Source: JABDGM01 sp046349975
Lineage (GTDB): Bacteria > Planctomycetota > Planctomycetia > Pirellulales > Lacipirellulaceae
Direction of reading: 5' to 3'
NCBI GenBank assembly: GCA_046349975.1
Contig: JAXMBH010000003.1
Coordinates: 124,001-188,000 of the forward strand
DNA length: 64,000 nucleotides
A model generated the notes under the pieces. The model searched no databases. It saw only the letters and a program-made list of their open reading frames with translations, and was not told where the DNA came from. Position 1 is the first letter of the stretch; each line of letters starts with the position of its first letter. Shown piece after piece: positions 46,001 to 53,671 of the stretch. The position numbers and the translations under genes were made by a program.

Positions 46001-47839
46001 CGCGCGCAAGAGGCGGAAATTGAGCTGCTGCAGCTGTCCAAATCACCCGAGCAAGGTTTGCAGTCGGTCGCTAAGGAATTGCTCACGAAGCTCGCCGCGA
46101 AGTTCGACGGCCGAGCAACGGCAGCCTCGTGGCCGAGCGGCCATGTCGAGGTCGCGATGATATCGGCCGGAACACAAGAGAACGTCCAGAACCGCGAGCG
46201 GCCGAATCGCTACAGCATCGAACGACAAAACGGTTACCGTCAAATGCGGATCGAGCAGGACTTCCTGCCAGGTTACGTCGATACGCAATGGTTCGTTTCG
46301 ATGGACTTGTCGGAAATCGTCGGCCGCAACGCCCTGGGCGACGACATCCTGCACTGGCCGATCGACCAGAACGCGCTAAATCGCCAATTCCGTGGCGACG
46401 GCGGTTTCGTGCACGGTGCGCGGGTTGGGCATTTGATGTTCTTCACGCTGGGCGGCCAGGTGATGGCGATGGATTCACGTGCGGACTCGCCGGGGAACGA
46501 CAGCGAGCTATTGTGGCCGAATCGCGCTGACGATGCTTTCGCCATCGACGCTGCCCGCACGCGCCGCGGCTCGGCGGGCACAGCGCGCACGAGCCGGCCG
46601 CCGGTTTATCATGCGTATTCGGGCCGGCGGCGAGTCGCAGGCGCTGCGGGAAATCTCGGCGGCGCGCTCGGGCCTGCCACGCCAACTGGCGTCGTCTACC
46701 AGGACCAAGACGTACTCAAGTGCGTTGATCCGCTGACCGGCACGCTGTTGTGGGTGCGCAGCGATGTACCCGCCGGCTGCGAACTCTTCGGCGATAGCGA
46801 ACTGGTCTTCGCTGCCGACGTCGCCAAGAATACCGCGTATGTGTTGCGGCTGAGCGACGGTGAAATGCTTGGAGAGCGGCCGATTCCGCGGCCGGAATGG
46901 CTGCTCACAACAGGCCGCAACGTGGCCCAGTTCACAAGCAATGCCAACCGCAAGACCGGCGGCGGCACCGTAACGGTGACCGATATCTGGTCGCAAGAAA
47001 ATGTGTACCAAGGCGAGTTCCCTGCCACTGCCCGCTACTCGGTGATCGAGCCGAACTGGCTCGCGGTCTTTGAACCGGCGGGCAATTTCCAACTGGTCGA
47101 CATGGCGACTGGCCAGACGATCATCGACGAGAAGCTCGAACCGGCGGGCGACCTGCAGACGATCCAGACATTGAAGTTCAACGACGAGCTGTACTTGTTC
47201 GTCTCGGCCCAGAATGCGCAGCAATTCAAGCCGATCGGACAACAACTTGAGTATCCGCTCATTAATGGACCGGTGTACGCGTTCGACCTGAAAACGGGCA
47301 AAGCGTTGTGGCCAACGCCGGCGATCGTGCGGAATCGCGGGCTCGTGATGCAGCAGCCAGCGGATATTCCGCTGCTCGTGTTTGCCGACCGGCAGATGGT
47401 CCGCGATGCCGCGAGCGGCGGCGGCTCGCAGCTGCGCGTGCTGTGCCTCGATCGGCGGACCGGGCAGACCGTGTATCGCAACGACGCGCTAACCGACACC
47501 TCGGCGCCGCGATTTCGCATTCATGGCGACTTGGATTCCATACCGCAAGTAGCCTTGGAGATGGCGGCGGGTAAGATTCAATTGGCGATGACCGATCGCC
47601 CGCGACCGCCACAACCGCCCGCGAATGACGACATCGAGGCCCCGCGCGAAAACACCGAACGAGGCCTGCGCGCCATCGGCCAGCAAATGGGTAAGGCATT
47701 GCGGGGGGTATTCGAACGACAACCGAACAATCAAATTCAACAAACCCAGCCGCAACCGCTGCTTCCGAACCGGGCGCAACCGCAAGCAGCGCCGCGGCCG
47801 CCACTGCCACCGAAAAACGAACCGGGCGATGACGATTGA
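43046..47839 (+). CDS. Very large exported PQQ-like beta-propeller/TPR protein
   Basis: A 1597-residue protein with an N-terminal signal region (FCFWRLFIAGAAASGAMFGGA). Two sets of PQQ-like propeller blades are visible: about 290-745 (for example VAVDWQTGKRVWETRDE, LYLLALDPTTGKVAWQQQL, IHCLDLHTGKLAWKKRL) and about 1080-1500 (DVLKCVDPLTGTLLWVRSD, VYAFDLKTGKALWPTP). Between them lies a tetratricopeptide-like helical part (NPNDASALRELAEIKTAAGD, PEAIRLLKQAIKLAPDD). The C-terminus is a Gln/Pro-rich low-complexity tail. The family is BamB-like in fold; such proteins are usually scaffolds or sensors on the cell envelope. It lies directly upstream of a prenyltransferase-fold protein and the MoxR locus, all on the plus strand. 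No enzyme function is claimed. Confidence 0.85.
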   Translation: MPLPHLPARRRNVGSSHFCFWRLFIAGAAASGAMFGGAAFAQQVQIGPRVIINGNGRVINGRPEKASPDDPDSANGVYLPTDRALSRAVTRAKDRLADREYHEALQFLQTILDRDEDSFLERTAEGRDQLGLKSTVRKMIGDLPPDGVDAYELLQGPTARRQLEAALKAGDRDGVAKVVRQYFHTTAGYEATFVLAQMEADQSHRLAAAQLYQELIDSPRAAAKFEPQLSVIAGINQLAAGQPEAATTLIKNLIEQRPASEVTLSGKSFPLPTGSADLLAWLRNLVGELKTAAPSGGNWLTLHGDPSRNVQAPGGEPHLHPRWEARVVNDPALENFLTSRANDFLQRNVVAIPAARPIAVGDVIIMRTPENVVAVDWQTGKRVWETRDEQELDAEEAPADLAPGVDHDLMAGQAKPLEERMWDDVLATSLSSDGVRVFVVRGVQPGRDEFAAPMQMNIFGRPGRGLESVTITNQLAAYELATQGKLAWELDGGRTTGPLAGAFFLGPPLAIDNTLFTMAEIRGALYLLALDPTTGKVAWQQQLIGLEQGISLDVNRRRVGVTPSYAGGILVCPTAASATIGIDVVKREFAWVYRYPREAPQGAEARTLWQQQQVQAQLVRANDQWLDNSAIIAEDHVLLTPPESPEIHCLDLHTGKLAWKKRLTDALFVAGVDHGTVLVVGSQGMQALQLSDGAPAWMDETVSLPSGVLPAGQGYTSDGRYYVPLTSGQVAAIEYATGKITNDDPANPGISLGNLICYRGSVVSQSPLVLDKFEQLELLQKRTESAIAQNPNDASALRELAEIKTAAGDKPEAIRLLKQAIKLAPDDAVVQELLVDALLSSLATDYATYRDEVPLITKLIRTRDQRVELLRVDAAGKDNPESRKAAWDAYLQLADFTAEEPAYLQVDDHFTVRSDRWISSRLVTIWKDATPEERLTFTASIAKRRPALEKSLTSADARHFLAHMGELPGAGEVRLSLARFLIEHGRAQEAEIELLQLSKSPEQGLQSVAKELLTKLAAKFDGRATAASWPSGHVEVAMISAGTQENVQNRERPNRYSIERQNGYRQMRIEQDFLPGYVDTQWFVSMDLSEIVGRNALGDDILHWPIDQNALNRQFRGDGGFVHGARVGHLMFFTLGGQVMAMDSRADSPGNDSELLWPNRADDAFAIDAARTRRGSAGTARTSRPPVYHAYSGRRRVAGAAGNLGGALGPATPTGVVYQDQDVLKCVDPLTGTLLWVRSDVPAGCELFGDSELVFAADVAKNTAYVLRLSDGEMLGERPIPRPEWLLTTGRNVAQFTSNANRKTGGGTVTVTDIWSQENVYQGEFPATARYSVIEPNWLAVFEPAGNFQLVDMATGQTIIDEKLEPAGDLQTIQTLKFNDELYLFVSAQNAQQFKPIGQQLEYPLINGPVYAFDLKTGKALWPTPAIVRNRGLVMQQPADIPLLVFADRQMVRDAASGGGSQLRVLCLDRRTGQTVYRNDALTDTSAPRFRIHGDLDSIPQVALEMAAGKIQLAMTDRPRPPQPPANDDIEAPRENTERGLRAIGQQMGKALRGVFERQPNNQIQQTQPQPLLPNRAQPQAAPRPPLPPKNEPGDDD

Positions 47840-47911
47840 GCAGCGCGGCTGGGTTCAATAATGGTTCTCATCGCAATATTTTCGCAGGAAGCTTAGTCGC
47901 TTTTGGTCACA

Positions 47912-48961
47912 ATGAGCCGCCAACATCACACATTCTGGATCGTGCTTGTTTGCATTAGTGCGATGGCGCCGGCGACCACTTCGCGAGCGGCGGTGGAAGA
48001 TGCTCGCACGCGCAAGGTGATTACCGAGGGCCTCGATTACCTAGCCTACAATCAGCACAAACTCGGCCATTGGACGGCTCAAGGCCGATACCCAACGGCG
48101 ATGACGGCTCTGGCCGGTATGGCGTTCTTGTCTGAAGGCTCGACAACCACGCAGGGCAAATACTCGGAGAACATTCGCCGGGCCGTCGATTATATCGTTC
48201 GCCAGAGCCGGCCGAACGGGCTGATTGGCGATCCCGTGCGCGACGACCGCTACACCTACGGCCATGGCTTTTCGATGCTCTTTCTCTCGCAAGTGCTGGG
48301 AGACGAAGAAGACGAAGACCGGCGGGCGGAGCTGGTCGATGTGCTCACGCGGGCCGTGCAGTTCACCGGCCAGGCGCAAACGCAGGCCGGCGGCTGGGGT
48401 TATGTGAGTGCCAAGGATGGTGGCGGATTTGACGAAGGTTCCACCACGATCACACAGGTGCAAGGCCTCCGCGGCTGCCGCAACGCCGGCATTCCGGTGC
48501 CAAAGGAAATCATCGACAAGGCCGTGCAGTATATTAAAGACTGCACGCTGCCCGAAGGCGGTGTGCAGTACAGCTCGAAAGGCGGCGGCGGCCGGCCGGC
48601 AATCACGGCCGCAGCCATCGCCTGCTTGTTCAATGCCGGGCAGTACGACAATGACCTAGTGCCGCGGATGATGAAGTACTGCGAACAGAACCTCACTTCC
48701 GACAGCCGCAACAGCTACGGCCATTGGCATTACGCCCACTTCTACTACGCCCAGGTACAATACCGCGAAGGCGGCGAGAAGTGGGAACGCTACCGCAACG
48801 AAGTGCAAGCTAAGCTCCTGCGTGAGGCCAACGAGGTAAAACTCGGCGACAAAACGGGCGTCGAATGGACGCAAGGCTACGTCGGGCCGATCTACACGAC
48901 GGCCCTCAACTTGATCATCCTGCAACTCGACAATGCGTGCTTGCCGATTTACCAACGATGA
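47912..48961 (+). CDS. Exported prenyltransferase/squalene-oxidase repeat protein
   Basis: A 349-residue protein starting at the ATG at 47912 (a TTG at 47903 is in frame). A signal peptide (FWIVLVCISAMAPATTSRAA) is followed by an alpha/alpha-toroid built from repeats such as GLDYLAYNQHKLGHW, AVDYIVRQSRPNGLIGD, AVQFTGQAQTQAGGWGY and AVQYIKDCTLPEGGVQYS. The QxxxGGWGY-type motifs are those of the squalene cyclase/prenyltransferase superfamily, but the cyclase acid DxDD is absent, so it is probably a binding protein like other planctomycete members. It sits between the PQQ-propeller gene and moxR; this gene is frequently adjacent to MoxR loci in the group, to my knowledge. Confidence 0.85.
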   Translation: MSRQHHTFWIVLVCISAMAPATTSRAAVEDARTRKVITEGLDYLAYNQHKLGHWTAQGRYPTAMTALAGMAFLSEGSTTTQGKYSENIRRAVDYIVRQSRPNGLIGDPVRDDRYTYGHGFSMLFLSQVLGDEEDEDRRAELVDVLTRAVQFTGQAQTQAGGWGYVSAKDGGGFDEGSTTITQVQGLRGCRNAGIPVPKEIIDKAVQYIKDCTLPEGGVQYSSKGGGGRPAITAAAIACLFNAGQYDNDLVPRMMKYCEQNLTSDSRNSYGHWHYAHFYYAQVQYREGGEKWERYRNEVQAKLLREANEVKLGDKTGVEWTQGYVGPIYTTALNLIILQLDNACLPIYQR

Positions 48962-49047
48962 ATGATTAGGGAACAGAATTTCAAACCACTTACTCTCACG
49001 CACAGGCGCGCAGTCGCAAGCGGCTGAAATGATTCTAACCAAGGCAC

Positions 49048-49131
49048 TGCTAATACTCGCTAATCGTTTACTAATAAAACCTCGACCACTTTGTGGTGCG
49101 AAATTAGCGTTTCATTAGCGCGCATTAGCGG
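49048..49131. repeat. Imperfect inverted repeat of helically phased CTAAT units upstream of moxR
   Basis: Three CTAAT units at 49050, 49060 and 49071 (10-11 bp apart) are mirrored by three ATTAG units at 49103, 49114 and 49124. The centre is ACCAC-TTT-GTGGT. The arms align over about 35 bases (GCTAAT...CGCTAAT...CTAAT). It lies 70 bp before the moxR ATG. It may form a long hairpin or present repeated sites on one face of the helix. Confidence 0.75.
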
Positions 49132-49202
49132 TTTGACTTTGATTCCTTTGCGGCTTGGCGTCTGTGCGTGAGACGAGAGATTAATCGACGGAATACTATT
49201 TG

Positions 49203-50249
49203 ATGACAGAGACCAACGGACAAGACGGGTCGATTGCCCGGCTGGGCGCGGCGATCAGCCAGATTAAGACTCAACTTTCGCGCGTCATCGTCGGGCAGAA
49301 CGACGTCATCGAGCAGATGCTCATCGCGTTGTTTGCCCGCGGCCACTGCCTGCTGGAAGGCGTGCCCGGCCTTGCCAAGACGTTGCTCGTGAGCACGCTC
49401 GCGCGGTCGCTGAATCTGACGTTCAGCCGCATTCAGTTCACGCCGGATCTGATGCCGGCCGATATCACCGGCACCGACATCATCGAAGAGAATCGCTCGA
49501 CCGGGCAGCGTGAGGTTCGCTTTCTCGCCGGGCCGATTTTCTCGCACGTGATTCTGGCGGACGAAATCAACCGCACGCCGCCGAAAACTCAGGCGGCCCT
49601 GCTCGAAGCGATGCAAGAGCGGCAAGTCACGGTCGGCCGCATTCGCCACCAAATGAGCGACCCGTTCCTGGTGCTCGCCACGCAGAACCCGATCGAGCAG
49701 GAAGGCACATACCCGCTGCCGGAAGCCCAGCAAGACCGGTTCATGTTCAAGGTGCTGGTGTCGTATCCGAGCTTCGACGAAGAATTCGAAGTCGCCCGCC
49801 GCACCACGAGCAATACGATGGAGCAGGTCGAGTCGGTGCTGTCGCCCGATGAAATCCGCCAACTGCAAGAGCTCGTGCGAACGGTGCCGATCAGCGATCA
49901 CCTCATTCGCTACACACTCGCCCTGGTGCGGCAAACGCGCGTGCGCGAAGTCGGCGTGCCCGAATTTACCCGCGACCAACTGGCCTGGGGGGCTGGCCCA
50001 CGGGCCACGCAGTTTCTCATTTTGGGCGCGAAAGCGAGAGCACTGGTCTACGGCCGGCCGCACGTGGCGCTCGAAGACATCCGCGCCCTCGCCAAACCCG
50101 TGCTGCGGCATCGCATCGTGGTGAACTTCGCCGCCGAGAGCGACGGCATCACGAGCGACCACATTATCGACCAGCTGATCGACGCGACGCCCACGCACGA
50201 AGATCAGCTCATGCGCGACGATCGCTTCCAGAAAATTTTCGCGTCGTAA
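49203..50249 (+). CDS. moxR: MoxR-family AAA+ ATPase
   Basis: A 348-residue AAA+ chaperone-like ATPase. Walker A GVPGLAKT (53-60), Walker B VILADEIN (116-123), sensor ATQNPIEQEGTYPLPEAQQD, arginine-finger region, and the C-terminal lid domain. MoxR proteins help insert metals or mature VWA-domain partners, and the partner genes follow here: DUF58 (120 bp on), BatA/VWA, a second VWA protein. It is the first enzyme of the envelope locus running to the end of the window. The ATG at 49203 is chosen over an overlapping TTG. The 240 bp upstream hold a large phased dyad. Confidence 0.95.
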   Translation: MTETNGQDGSIARLGAAISQIKTQLSRVIVGQNDVIEQMLIALFARGHCLLEGVPGLAKTLLVSTLARSLNLTFSRIQFTPDLMPADITGTDIIEENRSTGQREVRFLAGPIFSHVILADEINRTPPKTQAALLEAMQERQVTVGRIRHQMSDPFLVLATQNPIEQEGTYPLPEAQQDRFMFKVLVSYPSFDEEFEVARRTTSNTMEQVESVLSPDEIRQLQELVRTVPISDHLIRYTLALVRQTRVREVGVPEFTRDQLAWGAGPRATQFLILGAKARALVYGRPHVALEDIRALAKPVLRHRIVVNFAAESDGITSDHIIDQLIDATPTHEDQLMRDDRFQKIFAS

Positions 50250-50294
50250 GGCAACGACACAGGATGGGCACGGCCCGCCTTCGCCCCAATGTAG

Positions 50295-50355
50295 GGTGGG
50301 CACTGCCCACCTTTAAGCCAGGTCCGACTTCCAAACCCGGTGGGCAGTGCCCACC
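50295..50355. repeat. Paired palindromes between moxR and the DUF58 gene
   Basis: GGTGGGCACTGCCCACC (50295-50311) and its exact reverse complement GGTGGGCAGTGCCCACC (50339-50355) are separated by 27 bp. Each is itself almost palindromic, so either two small hairpins or one large one could form. They fill most of the 120-bp gap; the second ends 15 bp before the DUF58 ATG. Confidence 0.8.
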
Positions 50356-50369
50356 CGACCCCCAACTAC

Positions 50370-51272
50370 ATGTCGACTGCTTCGAACCGCTCGCTACATC
50401 CTGAAGTCATCAAGCGGATCGGCCGGCTGGAGATTCGTGCGCGGCATATCGTCGAAGGTCTGCTCAGCGGCATGCATCGCAGCCCGTACTTCGGGCAGAG
50501 CGTCGAGTTTCTGCAGCACCGCGAATACGTGGCCGGCGACGACCTCCGCCGCGTCGACTGGAAAGTGTGGGCCAAGCAGGACCGGCTGTACGTCAAGCAA
50601 TTCGAGGAAGACACCAACCTCCGCTGCTGCCTGCTCGTCGACACCTCGGCCAGCATGGATTACGGCTCCGGGGCGCTCACCAAGTGCGACTACGCGATGA
50701 CGGCAGCCGCCGCGCTCGCGTACCTGCTGCTCCGCCAACAAGATGCCGTCGGCTGTGCGGTGTTCGACGAGAGCATTCGCCAGGCAATCCCGCTCCGCAC
50801 CAGCACGAACCATCTCAACACGATCGTCCACGCCCTAGAGCAACGCCAGCCGCGCGACAAGACCCGGCTGTATGACGTCCTCACCCGCGCGGCCGAAACG
50901 TATCCCCGCCGCGGCATGATGGTCGTCATTTCCGACCTGTTCGTCGATGCGGCCGACATCCAGCGCGGCTTGCGGCTGCTCCGTCAACGCGGCCACGATG
51001 TGCTCGTGCTGCACGTGCTCGACGACGATGAGCTCGACTTCCCTTTCGCCCGCCCGGCCCGGTTTGAAGGCCTGGAAACGCCGGACCAACTCACTTGCAA
51101 CCCCCGCGCACTTCGCGAGGGCTACCTCCGAGCGCTCGAACAATTCCTGGCGACCGTGCGTCACAATTGTGCGCGCGACAACGTCGATTACACCTTGATC
51201 CGCACCAGCATGCCGCTCGACGCCGCCCTCACGGCGTTCCTGCGCCATCGCCTCCGAGAGAGACAACGATGA
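50370..51272 (+). CDS. DUF58 domain protein (VWA-like partner of MoxR)
   Basis: A 300-residue protein. The ATG at 50370 is used; the open frame extends 10 codons upstream into the repeat. The DUF58 signature is complete: VEFLQHREYVAGDDLRRVDW, then KVWAKQDRLYVKQFEED. A VWA-like metal site follows (LLVDTSASMDYG, Asp91-Ser95), with a C-terminal Rossmann-like half containing GMMVVISDLFVDA. DUF58 proteins are the standard partners of MoxR ATPases; the function of the pair is poorly known. No membrane segment is seen, so it is probably cytoplasmic. The next gene starts 83 bp downstream after another inverted repeat. Confidence 0.93.
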   Translation: MSTASNRSLHPEVIKRIGRLEIRARHIVEGLLSGMHRSPYFGQSVEFLQHREYVAGDDLRRVDWKVWAKQDRLYVKQFEEDTNLRCCLLVDTSASMDYGSGALTKCDYAMTAAAALAYLLLRQQDAVGCAVFDESIRQAIPLRTSTNHLNTIVHALEQRQPRDKTRLYDVLTRAAETYPRRGMMVVISDLFVDAADIQRGLRLLRQRGHDVLVLHVLDDDELDFPFARPARFEGLETPDQLTCNPRALREGYLRALEQFLATVRHNCARDNVDYTLIRTSMPLDAALTAFLRHRLRERQR

Positions 51273-51281
51273 AAACTAAGG

Positions 51282-51332
51282 TGTCAGGTGTCGGGTTTCG
51301 GATGTCAGAATAAGACGATCCGACACCTGACA
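51282..51332. repeat. Inverted repeat between the DUF58 and BatA/VWA genes
   Basis: TGTCAGGTGTCGG (51282-51294) is repeated in inverted form at 51320-51332 (13 bp perfect), and a further GACACC/GGTGTC half-unit extends on each side. The arms are made of a GGTGTC-type unit. The element spans most of the 83-bp gap. Confidence 0.8.
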
Positions 51333-51355
51333 ACTGACACCCGACAGCCATCCAC

Positions 51356-53671
51356 ATGTCGTTCCTATTCCCCACACTCCTGACCATCGGCCTGCCGCTC
51401 ATCGCGGTGCCCGTCTTGATCCATCTGATCAATTTGCGGCGGCAGCAGCGGATCCGATGGGCGGCCATGCAATTTCTCGTCGAGAGCCAGCGGCGCAATC
51501 GGCGCTGGATTCTCATGAAGCAACTGCTGCTGTTGCTCACGAGGATGGCGGTGGTCGGCGTGCTGGTGGTCATGCTCGCCCACCTCGTGCTGCGGAACGA
51601 GTGGATGAGCCTCTTGGGTCGCGGCACGACCCACCACCTCGTGCTGCTCGACGACAGCTACTCGATGAGCGACCGCTGGAACGAAACAACGGCGCTCAAC
51701 GAAGGTAAACGGGCGGTGCAGGCGATCGTCGATCAGGCGGCACAGCAATCGGATCGGCAACTGGTCACGTTGCTGCGATTTTCGGAAGCCGTCAAACTCT
51801 CCGCCGGCGCACAGCCGAAGGTGTTCGCCGAGCCGATTAACGAGACCTTCCGGGGCAAACTCGAGTCGCTGCTCGCCGGTTGGGAATCTTCGCAAACCGA
51901 TGTCAGTGCGGCGGAAGCCTTAAAGGCCGTGCCCCGATTGCCGCTCGCCGACAACGAGCAGTCGTTGATTGTCTATTTGGTGAGCGATTTTCGCGCCCGC
52001 CAATTCAATAGCGCCACCGAAGTGCGCAAGCTGCTTGCCGATCTTGAGGAAAAGGAGCGGGTCGCGCAGCTGCACCTCATTCGCTGCGCGCGCGAGGCTC
52101 GGCCGAACTTGGCCATCAAATCGATGACGCCGATTTCCGGCGTGAGGGCAGCGGGCGTCGAAATGTGGATGAACGTAACCGTGGCGAACTACGGCGACAC
52201 CCCGGCCCGTGGCGTCACGGTGCAACTCGAACAAGATGGCGACGCGCTGCCGGCGCTCGCCCTCGACGACATTCCGCCGCGCGACGAAATCTCGCATCGC
52301 TTCCGCGTGCAGTTCGCCGGCACTGGCGCCCATTGGCTCGGCGCGACGCTGCCAGCTGATGCGGTCAGCGTTGATAATCGCCGCTACTTCGCCTGCGATC
52401 TGCCGGCAGCCCGGCCGGTGCTCATCATCGACGGTTCGCCCGACGGCCGCGGCGCACGGCAATTGTCCTTGGCCCTCGCGCCGAGTGCCAATACGCACAC
52501 GGGCTGGCAGCCCCACGCGGAGCAGCCGTCATTCCTCGCCGATGTGGAGCGATTGAATCAGCAAGCCGCAGTCTGCCTGCTTGATGTGGCCCATCTTAAT
52601 GACGACGAGTTATCGGCTCTCGAAAACTACGTTGGCAACGGCGGCGGCGTGGCGTTTTTCGTTGGTGCCACGACCGATCGCGCGTTCTATAACGACAGAT
52701 TGTACAAGAACGGCGCCGGCCTGTTCCCGGCTCCTCTGAAGCTGCCCACGCAACTTCTCGATCGCGAAGGCGAAAGCACACCGGATGTGGAAGTCGCGCA
52801 GCACCCGCTGTTTCAAATTTTGGCGGGCCGTCGCAACGGCTTCCTGCCGTTGCTGATGGTCGACTACTTCTACGCCCTGCAAGATGGTTGGCAACTGCCC
52901 CCTGACGGCAGCACGCAGGTGATTGCCAAGCTGCGGAACGAAGCGCCGCTCGTCATCGAGAAGAAGTTCGGCAAGGGCCGCGTCATCGCTCAGCTCACGA
53001 AGCTCTCGACCGGCGAAACGCCGCTCGGCCGCTGGACCAATTGGGCGCTCAATCCCGCGTTTCCGGTGCTGGCCAATGAGCTCGCCAGCTATCTGGCCAT
53101 CGCGCACGACCACGATCCGCTGTACGCGGTCGGCGATGACCTCGTCGTCTCGGTCGAAGAAGGGAAGTACGATCCTCGTTTCCGCTTCTCGCTGCCGGCG
53201 AAATCTGCCGCACAAAATAGCTCAACCGCTGCACCGGCTCCGAACGACGCAGCTGCAGCCGACCGCAAGAGTCGCGTGGCATCACTCGCGAGGCCGGAGA
53301 TTACCATCGATGCCACGGCGACGAACCACCAACTCACCGCGAAGCTCGAAGACATCGCTGAGAGCGGTATTTACGAAGTGCAATTGCAGCCAACCAATGG
53401 CCCGGCCGAACGCCGCGCGTTCGCCGTAAATCCGCCGATCGACGAAGGTGACCTGGCGATTACGCCGAGCGCCGACCTCGCGCGGCAACTCGCCGGCGTT
53501 GACTATCAACTGCACGACGCCAACGACATGACGCTCGATTCCCAGCAGCTCGCTGGTTTCCAAATGAGCGACGCCCTGCTCGGCTCGCTAATTGTCTTGC
53601 TGCTCGGCGAGCAACTGCTCGCCTACCTCGCGAGCTACCATATTCAGCCGATTGCGGGAGGTCGGAAATGA
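51356..53671 (+). CDS. BatA-domain / VWA membrane protein
   Basis: A 771-residue membrane protein. The N-terminus is the aerotolerance-regulator BatA-type domain: two membrane segments with PVLIHLINLRRQQRIRWAAM between them and MAVVGVLVVMLAHLVLR as the second. A VWA domain follows with a metal site beginning VLLDDSYSMSDRW, then a long beta-rich region and a glutamine-amidotransferase-like part (PVLIIDGSPDGRGARQL, NYVGNGGGVAFFVG). A final helix (LLGSLIVLLLGEQLLAYLAS) anchors the C-terminus. It overlaps the next gene by four bases (ATGA at 53668), a sign of translational coupling. Likely a membrane complex partner of the DUF58 and second VWA proteins. Confidence 0.9.
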   Translation: MSFLFPTLLTIGLPLIAVPVLIHLINLRRQQRIRWAAMQFLVESQRRNRRWILMKQLLLLLTRMAVVGVLVVMLAHLVLRNEWMSLLGRGTTHHLVLLDDSYSMSDRWNETTALNEGKRAVQAIVDQAAQQSDRQLVTLLRFSEAVKLSAGAQPKVFAEPINETFRGKLESLLAGWESSQTDVSAAEALKAVPRLPLADNEQSLIVYLVSDFRARQFNSATEVRKLLADLEEKERVAQLHLIRCAREARPNLAIKSMTPISGVRAAGVEMWMNVTVANYGDTPARGVTVQLEQDGDALPALALDDIPPRDEISHRFRVQFAGTGAHWLGATLPADAVSVDNRRYFACDLPAARPVLIIDGSPDGRGARQLSLALAPSANTHTGWQPHAEQPSFLADVERLNQQAAVCLLDVAHLNDDELSALENYVGNGGGVAFFVGATTDRAFYNDRLYKNGAGLFPAPLKLPTQLLDREGESTPDVEVAQHPLFQILAGRRNGFLPLLMVDYFYALQDGWQLPPDGSTQVIAKLRNEAPLVIEKKFGKGRVIAQLTKLSTGETPLGRWTNWALNPAFPVLANELASYLAIAHDHDPLYAVGDDLVVSVEEGKYDPRFRFSLPAKSAAQNSSTAAPAPNDAAAADRKSRVASLARPEITIDATATNHQLTAKLEDIAESGIYEVQLQPTNGPAERRAFAVNPPIDEGDLAITPSADLARQLAGVDYQLHDANDMTLDSQQLAGFQMSDALLGSLIVLLLGEQLLAYLASYHIQPIAGGRK

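Noticed and set aside
47869..47889. A sequence (TCGCAATATTTTCGC) resembling copy D of the XylR motif, upstream of the prenyltransferase-fold gene
   Set aside because: It lacks two bases of the core (GT in ATGTTGC) and lies far from xylan genes; probably chance.
50295..50355. A CRISPR array, suggested by repeated palindromes in the MoxR region
   Set aside because: Only two copies, no regular spacers and no cas genes.
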